Under the pieces are notes generated by a model, which did no database searches, was not told the DNA's origin, and saw nothing but the letters and a program-made list of their open reading frames with translations. Positions 8,157-12,728 of a stretch of DNA of 12,728 nt are shown one piece after another (within the stretch, counting starts at the first letter, position 1; each line of letters begins with the position of its first letter). Origin of the DNA: an uncultured Pseudomonadota bacterium (GTDB lineage Bacteria; Pseudomonadota; Gammaproteobacteria; Methylococcales; Methylomonadaceae); NCBI GenBank assembly GCA_903902945.1, contig CAIUWU010000119.1, forward strand, positions 1-12,728. The letters run 5' to 3'. Made by a program: the position numbers and the translations under genes.

Positions 8157-9284
8157 TTAGCCATGAGCCAGCGGTTTTAACATCGAGGTTTTGCCTACCA
8201 TGATATCGACCGCTTTCAATAGGCGCTTGAATACCGATTGCTGGCAATAGGGGATGTTGTGTTTATGGCATAAAGCCTGCACCTGAGGCTGCAGCTTCTG
8301 ATATTGACTAAGCGGCAGATCCGGCCACAGATGATGTTCAATCTGATAATTGAGCCAACCATAAAAGAAATCGTTGAAATTCGAGCCGGTCGGATAATTC
8401 ACCGACCCCAGAATCTGCCGCAGGTAAAACTCGCCTTTACTGTTGGATTTTTCATCGAACATCATCACATCGTCACCGGCGTGGTTGGGAATCATCACCA
8501 GAAAGCTGTGCATATTGGTGAAAATTTCCGCCATGACCGAAGTCAACAACACATTGGTTGCGGCCACCGTCCCCAGTGGCAAAAACAAGGCCGGCAACAC
8601 GGCGAACCGATACGTCATATAAGGCAGAATACTGTCCAGCCAAAGTCCCCGGCCTTGCGGCGTGAATAGACTCCAAGCCCCCAAGCGGGTCATGACTGGC
8701 GCGGTTTGCTGCTGATGTCTGGCAGCTTCCAGACATAATTCTTTATGGGTACGGGGCGTGTAGTAACTCAGCTTCCAGATTCCGGAAAATACCGCCACTA
8801 TCAGATAACGCAGCCACATCGGCAGAGTAGATTGGCGCAGCCACTCCATATTGTGCTGGGCATTGTTGGGGTCGGTGATCTCCCCCAGACTGTAATGATG
8901 CAAATGATCATGCTCATGATGCCAGCCGGCGGGTGTCATCCAGTCCGGCCAGTCCAGAAAACGTCGCCAACCTTTGGCAAATACCTTGCTGGTGTAGTTT
9001 TTATCGTCGGGTTTGAGTTTGTCATAGCCGCGATGCACCACCGGATGCGCCACCTGAGTCCAGCGGGTAAAGCTCCCCTGACTGATCAGTAAGGCAGACA
9101 GCGGATTAGGCACGATCCAGCCCGTGCCATAACCGACCAGGGTGCACAGTTTGCCCCAGCGTTCCATCCTCTTTAAGTGCCTGAAATCTTCCGGCCCCAT
9201 ATCAGCCAGGGCTTGCCGGTGTAACTCGCTGATATCTTTGGCTAACTGGGCGCGATCAACCGACTGATAACTTTTTAAACTCAA
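8157..9284 (-). CDS. Membrane fatty acid (acyl-lipid) desaturase
   Basis: This is an integral-membrane di-iron desaturase that introduces a double bond into acyl chains using O2 and an external electron donor. The three histidine clusters are clear: H80-PVV-H84; HHEHDHLHH (122-130, containing HX3HH from H125 to H130); and QIEHH (314-318). The glutamine-type third box is typical of front-end and related acyl-lipid desaturases, but there is no fused cytochrome b5 domain. Hydrophobic stretches near 48-70, 158-172 and 222-250 are the membrane parts. The 375-residue length fits the family. The start is TTG at 9284, preceded by GAGG at 8 bases; a nearby ATG (9289) is out of frame and stops after two codons. 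Regiospecificity cannot be told from sequence. The downstream barrel-protein gene is likely in the same transcript. Confidence 0.88.
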   Translation of the reverse strand: MSLKSYQSVDRAQLAKDISELHRQALADMGPEDFRHLKRMERWGKLCTLVGYGTGWIVPNPLSALLISQGSFTRWTQVAHPVVHRGYDKLKPDDKNYTSKVFAKGWRRFLDWPDWMTPAGWHHEHDHLHHYSLGEITDPNNAQHNMEWLRQSTLPMWLRYLIVAVFSGIWKLSYYTPRTHKELCLEAARHQQQTAPVMTRLGAWSLFTPQGRGLWLDSILPYMTYRFAVLPALFLPLGTVAATNVLLTSVMAEIFTNMHSFLVMIPNHAGDDVMMFDEKSNSKGEFYLRQILGSVNYPTGSNFNDFFYGWLNYQIEHHLWPDLPLSQYQKLQPQVQALCHKHNIPYCQQSVFKRLLKAVDIMVGKTSMLKPLAHG

Positions 9285-9384
9285 AACATTTGCCTCGTTG
9301 TAACGTTAGGTGATTCGGCCTGTTGCCAGCTTGCAGCCAGGCAAAATCGATAAAATTCCGATATCCATAAAAAACGGCAAGCAT

Positions 9385-9416
9385 AAAAAAGGACTTTCAG
9401 TTAACTGAAAGTCCTT
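9385..9416 (-). terminator. Strong intrinsic terminator reading leftward
   Basis: AAGGACTTTCAG (9389-9400) and CTGAAAGTCCTT (9405-9416) form a perfect 12-bp stem around TTAA. On the minus strand the stem is followed at once by a run of U (A-run 9385-9390 on plus). On the plus strand no T-run follows, so it acts on leftward transcripts. It lies upstream of the desaturase and downstream of no protein gene, so it must end a leftward RNA that begins between here and arsR. Confidence 0.8.
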
Positions 9417-9640
9417 GATCGTCAGGCAATTGGCAATCAATCCAGCCCAGTTACCATCCTATAAGCTGTCACAAATTACCTACAGGATTAAGACTTACAA
9501 ATAAGCTTGCGAGGCCGGCAGTCTAACACAGCCCGCTGTGCCGATTTCAGCAATCTGGCTAGCAAAGGTTTTAACAGCCAACCAAGAAGCCATCCTTGGA
9601 ACTGGCGGGTAACAAATTCAATTTTTAATTCAATATTTCA
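9385..9640 (-). ncRNA. Candidate small RNA divergent from the ars operon
   Basis: The 378-base gap between the desaturase and arsR holds no convincing gene, but it has a good minus-strand terminator (9385-9416) and, about 230 bases upstream of it, a plausible minus-strand promoter (-35 9669-9674, -10 9647-9652, predicted start near 9640). An RNA of about 255 nt is implied. Internal structure is seen, such as CACAGC/GCTGTG around 9527-9540. A 32-codon reading frame (9593 down to 9495, starting MASWLAVKTF) exists but has no properly spaced ribosome site and may be chance. I recognise no known RNA family (not tmRNA, and not obviously 6S). The right end and existence are inferred. Confidence 0.35.
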
Positions 9641-9656
9641 AAAATTATTGTATAGT
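9615..9656 (+). promoter_or_regulatory. arsR promoter with repeated TTCAA motifs, probable ArsR operator
   Basis: In an AT-rich block, AATTCAAT occurs twice (9615-9622 and 9627-9634) exactly 12 bases apart, and a third TTCAA is at 9637-9641. TATAGT (9651-9656) fits a -10, with a weak TTCAAT (9629-9634) as -35 at 16 bases. Repeats covering the -35 region immediately before arsR are where an autoregulating ArsR repressor would bind. The operator role is inferred. Confidence 0.45.
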
Positions 9657-9674
9657 TAATCTATGAACAATCAA
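9647..9674 (-). promoter_or_regulatory. Candidate leftward promoter overlapping the arsR start
   Basis: Read on the minus strand, TTGATT (9674-9669) and TACAAT (9652-9647) are separated by 16 bases, matching sigma-70 hexamers at 4/6 and 5/6. It overlaps the arsR -10 and the first codons of arsR, so the two promoters would compete or share repression. It would drive the candidate RNA ending at 9385. Confidence 0.35.
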
Positions 9675-10025
9675 TTAGCAACTACTGTTTTCGAATCTCT
9701 GGCTTCCAGCGTCCGGCTGGATATTTTCAAGCTGTTAGTCAAAAACGCCCCTGATGGCTTGGTCGCCGGCGAAATCGCGGCGCAACTGAATCTGCCGGCC
9801 ACCAATCTGTCCTTTCACCTGAAAGCATCGACAGTGGCGGGATTGCTGACCGTAACTCAGGAAGGCCGTTATCAGCGTTATCGGGCCAACCTAGCCTTAA
9901 TCCAGGATTTAATCAGCTTCCTGACCGAAAATTGCTGTGCAGCAAACCCGCAGCCCTGCTTTACCGCCAACGCTGTCAACCGTTGCTGTGCAGCGACTGA
10001 CGATTCCGCAACATCTGCCTCTTGA
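9663..10025 (+). CDS. arsR: ArsR-family arsenite-responsive repressor (C-terminal cysteine type)
   Basis: This 120-residue winged-helix repressor is expected to hold the ars operon off until As(III) binds. The ArsR/SmtB fold is clear: FESLASSVRLDIFKLL, then the helix-turn-helix GEIAAQLNLPATNLSFHLK (37-55), then the wing LLTVTQEGRYQRYRA (61-75). The classical ELCVCD arsenic site of the recognition helix is missing. Instead C91, C92 and C99 lie after the last helix, close to the C95/C96/C102 arrangement known from Acidithiobacillus ferrooxidans ArsR, which evolved its As(III) site separately. A second CC pair (C108, C109) follows. ATG at 9663 is the only Met available and has no Shine-Dalgarno sequence; with the -10 at 9651-9656 the mRNA may start at or near the A of ATG, that is, leaderless. 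arsC follows after 5 bases. Confidence 0.9.
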   Translation: MNNQLATTVFESLASSVRLDIFKLLVKNAPDGLVAGEIAAQLNLPATNLSFHLKASTVAGLLTVTQEGRYQRYRANLALIQDLISFLTENCCAANPQPCFTANAVNRCCAATDDSATSAS

Positions 10026-10030
10026 ACCTC

Positions 10031-10516
10031 ATGAACTTACTATTTTTATGCACCGGCAACTCTTGCCGGTCTTTAATGGGCGAAGCCATTTTCAATCATC
10101 TGGCACCGGCTGGCTGGCAGGCCCTGAGCGCCGGCAGCAAACCGCTGGGACGACTGAACAGCCGCGCGCTGGCCTTACTGGAGCGGGAAGGTATTGCCAC
10201 CCAAGGCTACTACAGCAAATCCTGGCATGATTTGCCGCTGACGCCCGACATAGTAATCAGTGTTTGCGGCAATGCTGCCAATGAAACCTGTCCGGCTTAT
10301 CTGGGGCCGGCTTTACGGAGCCACTGGGGCGTTGAAGATCCGGCTCATGCCGAAGGTACTGAAGCCGAAATTACCGAAGCCTTCAACCTTGCTTACCACA
10401 TTCTGCGTTACCGGATTGAACAGTTTCTGGCCTTGCCACTGGATCAGCTTCAGCATGATAAAGCACAGCTGCAAGCTGAAATGGATCGCATCGGCAGCGC
10501 ATTACCGCCTCAATAA
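10031..10516 (+). CDS. arsC: Arsenate reductase ArsC, low-molecular-weight phosphatase family
   Basis: It reduces As(V) to As(III) in the cytoplasm, the form exported by Acr3. The protein (161 residues from ATG 10031) has the LMW-PTP P-loop CTGNSCRS near the N-terminus (C7 nucleophile, R13), a later cysteine pair C79 and C87 in VCGNAANETCP used for the disulfide relay, and the WGVEDPAHAEG segment with the catalytic Asp. This is the thioredoxin-type family, unrelated to glutaredoxin-dependent plasmid R773 ArsC. A TTG at 10022 overlaps the arsR stop as TTGA and would add three residues (MNL); ATG 10031 fits family N-termini better. Neither start has a good ribosome site, suggesting translational coupling to arsR. 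acr3 starts 12 bases after the stop. Confidence 0.92.
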   Translation: MNLLFLCTGNSCRSLMGEAIFNHLAPAGWQALSAGSKPLGRLNSRALALLEREGIATQGYYSKSWHDLPLTPDIVISVCGNAANETCPAYLGPALRSHWGVEDPAHAEGTEAEITEAFNLAYHILRYRIEQFLALPLDQLQHDKAQLQAEMDRIGSALPPQ

Positions 10517-10528
10517 ACTTTTTCTGCC

Positions 10529-11560
10529 ATGAATTTTTTTGAACGTTATTTAAGCTTTTGGGTATTGCTGTGCATTTTGTCGGGCATAGTGCTGGGACAA
10601 TGGCTGCCGGATCTGTTCAGCCGGATTGCTCAACTTAAGCTTGCCGGCGTCAACCTGCCGGTCGGGCTATTAATCTGGATTATGATTATTCCGATGCTGA
10701 TCAAGGTCGATTTTGGCGCTTTGCATCAGGTAAAACGTCACTGGAAAGGCATCGGTATTACCCTGCTGATCAACTGGGCGGTCAAACCGTTTTCGATGGC
10801 GCTGTTAGGCGGGTTATTGATTCGTGGTGTTTTTGCAGCTTACCTGCCAGCCGCGCAGCTAGACAACTATATCGCCGGACTGATTCTGCTGGCGGCGGCG
10901 CCTTGTACTGCCATGGTCTTTGTCTGGAGCCGGCTAACCCAGGGCGATCCGCTGTTCACCCTAAGCCAGGTTGCCTTAAATGACAGTATCATGATTGTCG
11001 CTTTCGCTCCGCTGGTGGCATTACTGCTAGGAATGTCGTCGATCAGCGTACCCTGGGCTACCTTATTAACGTCAGTGGTGCTTTATATCGTCATGCCTGT
11101 CGTTATCGCCCAACTATTCAGAAAACTACTGTTAGATACTGGCCAAAAGCGGTTTGATCGCTGGCTGGCATGGATGGCTAATGCTTCGATGACAGCCTTG
11201 CTGCTGACACTAATTCTACTGTTTGCCTTTCAAGGCCAGGCGATTTTGCAACAACCACGGGTGATTGCGTTGCTGGCAGTGCCGATCCTGATTCAGGTGC
11301 TGTTCAACGCCAGTCTCGCTTACTACCTGAATAAAATTGCTGGAGAACCACACAACATCGCCGGCCCTTCGGCGCTGATCGGCGCCAGTAATTTCTTTGA
11401 ATTGGCGGTGGCAACCGCTATCAGCTTGTTTGGTTTTGAGTCCGGTGCAGCGCTTGCCACGGTGGTCGGTGTTTTGATTGAAGTACCGGTGATGCTGATC
11501 GCCGTGAAACTGGTTAATCGCTCGAAAGGCTGGTACGAGGCTCAGTCTTTGCGCGGATGA
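10529..11560 (+). CDS. acr3: Arsenite efflux permease Acr3
   Basis: This inner-membrane carrier of the bile/arsenite/riboflavin transporter superfamily expels As(III), probably in exchange for protons. The 343 residues contain about ten hydrophobic helices. Family hallmarks are VNLPVGLLIWIMIIPML with K-VDF near residue 60, WAVKPFSMA, and LLAAAPCTAMVFVWS, whose Cys (C126) in the fourth helix is the conserved cysteine needed for transport, then the GASNFFELAVATAISLFG motif near the end. ATG at 10529 lacks a clear ribosome site. It is the last gene of the arsR-arsC-acr3 operon. Its final 19 bases overlap the 3' end of an opposing gene, and no terminator is seen after it. Confidence 0.95.
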   Translation: MNFFERYLSFWVLLCILSGIVLGQWLPDLFSRIAQLKLAGVNLPVGLLIWIMIIPMLIKVDFGALHQVKRHWKGIGITLLINWAVKPFSMALLGGLLIRGVFAAYLPAAQLDNYIAGLILLAAAPCTAMVFVWSRLTQGDPLFTLSQVALNDSIMIVAFAPLVALLLGMSSISVPWATLLTSVVLYIVMPVVIAQLFRKLLLDTGQKRFDRWLAWMANASMTALLLTLILLFAFQGQAILQQPRVIALLAVPILIQVLFNASLAYYLNKIAGEPHNIAGPSALIGASNFFELAVATAISLFGFESGAALATVVGVLIEVPVMLIAVKLVNRSKGWYEAQSLRG

Positions 11561-11979
11561 TCGTCTCTGAGCGATTCCCGGACATATTTTTCCACCAGAC
11601 ATTTTGCTTTACTGACTTTGTTTTTGCCGTTGATCGATTTCTCTGTGTACCACAGGCCATAATTTTCGGACTTCGACCAATCAATAATAATTTTATGATG
11701 GACGAGCAAGCCATCCTCAAGGGTATTGAATAAATAAGCATGATTTTTCAGATCATGCCGATAGCCGTCAAGCAAAACCAGCTGATTAGTGTCTGCAAAG
11801 TATCTGTAGCCATCCAGAGCCGATAAAGCAAAAATGTATGCACCGCAGTTGACCACCTTATCCATGGCAAACACCGTGTCTGCCATGACCTCCCCCCGTA
11901 AAAAAATGCGCTCATGCTGATTTGCACTGACACTGACCGGCAGAATCACGAAAAAAATATTGAGTACTTTTCTGAGCAT
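11542..11979 (-). CDS. Small exported protein of unknown function
   Basis: I do not recognise the family. The 145-residue product starts with a typical Sec signal peptide (MLRKVLNIFFVILPVSVSA, cleavage probably after A19), giving a mature protein of about 126 residues. It is mixed polar/aromatic, with no second membrane segment, and has two cysteines (C45, C127) that could form one disulfide in the periplasm. The C-terminus is highly charged (RESLRDDHPRKD). ATG at 11979 is supported by GGAGGA only 3 bases upstream (11988-11983), so the longer GTG start at 12018 is unlikely. The last 19 bases overlap acr3 tail to tail. Upstream on the same strand, 137 bases away, is the truncated DUF535 gene. 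No regulatory site is clear in that gap. Confidence 0.7.
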   Translation of the reverse strand: MLRKVLNIFFVILPVSVSANQHERIFLRGEVMADTVFAMDKVVNCGAYIFALSALDGYRYFADTNQLVLLDGYRHDLKNHAYLFNTLEDGLLVHHKIIIDWSKSENYGLWYTEKSINGKNKVSKAKCLVEKYVRESLRDDHPRKD

Positions 11980-11982
11980 TTT

Positions 11983-11988
11983 TCCTCC
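11983..11988 (-). promoter_or_regulatory. Ribosome binding site of the small exported protein
   Basis: GGAGGA on the minus strand, the best Shine-Dalgarno match in the window, sits 3 bases before ATG 11979. It sets the start at the signal peptide rather than at the upstream GTG. Confidence 0.65.
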
Positions 11989-12116
11989 GAATAATCGGAT
12001 TGACACCGCCACCGACAATTAATAAGCCGGGTTGTTGCATGATGCGCTGCTGGCAGGACAAACAGCGACTTTGATTGCCTTGTAAGACCTGGTCAGGCTA
12101 GATGACAAGCCCCAAT

Positions 12117-12626
12117 TTACTGTAATGTGGCCAGCGTTGCTTGCGATACGGCTGCAAGCAATTCCTGTTGACGACGATATTTGGCTCTGCGCTTGCGCGG
12201 TGTATCGGCATAATCCTTGTGCTTGGGCACCAGCGGTAAGATGTAATCACCATCGGCATTCAGACCAGCCTCAAAATCTGACCAGTAATCATCATAGCTG
12301 AAATGCTTGGTGAGCTTTTTACTGGAAATATGGTGTTTATCGGAGACACCCAAGATTTGTTTGGCCGCCGTGTGTTGAGCAATGGCCAATAAAACCTCGA
12401 TGGCTATCCGTCTGGGGGCCAAGCCGAAACAGGCTTTACTGGCACTGCCCACTTTCTCGCGGGAGTTTTCCCCGGCAGCGCCCTGGATACCGGCTATATA
12501 CAACAGATGTGATTCACCGACTGGCAACACTGAAAAGCTCAGGCGAACCAGAACGGTTTGTTCGCTATCGAGCATCACTATTGATAATTCGCCTTCTTTT
12601 GCCGGATAGGCACCATAAACCTGTAA
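12117..12626 (-). pseudogene. VirK/YbjX (DUF535) family gene, N-terminus removed by IS insertion
   Basis: The open frame of 169 residues matches the C-terminal half of VirK/YbjX (DUF535) proteins: LQVYGAYPAKEGELSIVML, LSFSV, LLYIAGIQGA, CFGLAPRRIAIEVLLAIAQ, ILGVSDKHHIS, YDDYWSDFEAGLNADGDYILPL and KRRAKYRRQQELL near the end. Intact members are around 300 residues. The frame is open exactly back to 12626, where the IS end begins; the next codons there (CCA, then TGA) belong to the IS. The internal GTG (12578) and ATG (12575) are not natural starts. The family's biochemical role is not firmly known (linked to virulence-factor export and envelope stress in enterobacteria). The fragment is probably inactive. 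The stop is TAA at 12119-12117. Confidence 0.8.
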
Positions 12627-12728
12627 TGGTCAACAAAAACCGGACACCTGTTTAGGCAGCGTCTCTCAAAAATTCCCGCTCGAATTCGATCGGGGATTGG
12701 TAGCCCAATGTTGAGTGCGATCGACGGC
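12627..12728 (-). mobile_element. End of an IS3-family insertion sequence (continues beyond window)
   Basis: The outer end TGGTCAACAAAAACCGGACA begins at 12627 with the TG typical of IS3 termini, and the adjoining transposase 3' end lies 25 bases inside. The element sits inside the DUF535 gene. The adjacent host bases TAA (12624-12626) would be one copy of a 3-bp target duplication; the other end is not in the window. Confidence 0.75.
12652..12728 (-). CDS. IS3-family transposase (OrfB, integrase core), last 24 residues
   Basis: On the minus strand the frame reads RRSHSTLGYQSPIEFERE... and ends DAA-stop at 12654-12652. The HSTLGYQSP(I/V)EFE segment is the standard C-terminal tail of IS3-family DDE transposases (rve integrase core). 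The rest lies to the right of the window. It cannot be told whether the transposase is intact. Confidence 0.85.
   Translation of the reverse strand, partial: RRSHSTLGYQSPIEFEREFLRDAA

Noticed and set aside
8304..8669. 121-codon plus-strand frame
   Set aside because: It is antisense to the desaturase and covers its conserved region; its composition looks like a reverse-strand shadow.
9495..9593. 32-codon minus-strand frame starting MASWLAVKTF
   Set aside because: AAGG directly abuts the ATG, leaving no workable ribosome-site spacing, and there is no recognisable feature; kept only as a remark under the candidate RNA.
11216..11602. 128-codon minus-strand frame across the acr3 end
   Set aside because: It overlaps conserved acr3 coding sequence and the better supported exported-protein gene; it has no signal or domain.
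1..12728. CRISPR array, tRNA or rRNA genes, phage integration site
   Set aside because: No regularly spaced repeats, no cloverleaf sequences and no attachment-site duplications were seen; the only mobile DNA is the IS end on the right.

Overview
The window reads as a chromosomal segment of a gammaproteobacterium. Protein style and gene mix (a GltD/NfnA-like flavoprotein, NhaD, HypF, PhoBR and a membrane desaturase) would suit a Methylococcales methanotroph, but no methane-oxidation gene is visible, so that placement is inference. All genes look native in codon style. The only mobile DNA is at the right edge.

Layout, left to right. (1) Bases 1-5363, plus strand: the 3' part of a large multidomain flavoprotein (NfnB/GltD-like end joined to an NfnA-like FAD/NAD/[2Fe-2S] module), then an NhaD-type Na+/H+ antiporter, then a full-length HypF for [NiFe]-hydrogenase cyanide-ligand synthesis. 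Hairpins sit in both gaps. (2) Bases 5347-7382: phoB-phoR, the phosphate two-component system, with a possible Pho box overlapping the end of hypF. (3) Bases 7404-9284, minus strand: a fatty-acid desaturase followed by a secreted, probably outer-membrane beta-barrel protein; this pair converges on phoR. (4) Bases 9285-9662: a 378-base gap with a strong minus-strand intrinsic terminator and an AT-rich promoter block. I infer a small RNA transcribed leftward and divergently from the ars operon. (5) Bases 9663-11560, plus strand: an arsenic resistance operon arsR-arsC-acr3. It encodes a repressor with C-terminal cysteines, an LMW-PTP-type arsenate reductase and an Acr3 arsenite efflux permease. 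(6) Bases 11542-12728, minus strand: an unrecognised small exported protein whose 3' end overlaps acr3, then a VirK/YbjX (DUF535) gene that has lost its N-terminus to an IS3-family element running off the window edge.

The ars operon is a complete minimal detoxification unit: sensing, reduction of As(V) to As(III), and export of As(III). PhoBR next to it is not obviously linked, although arsenate enters cells through phosphate transporters, so the proximity may be useful or accidental. I do not see a clear new defence or biosynthetic system. The least explained elements are the putative divergent RNA at the ars promoter, the fused flavoprotein and the desaturase/beta-barrel pair.
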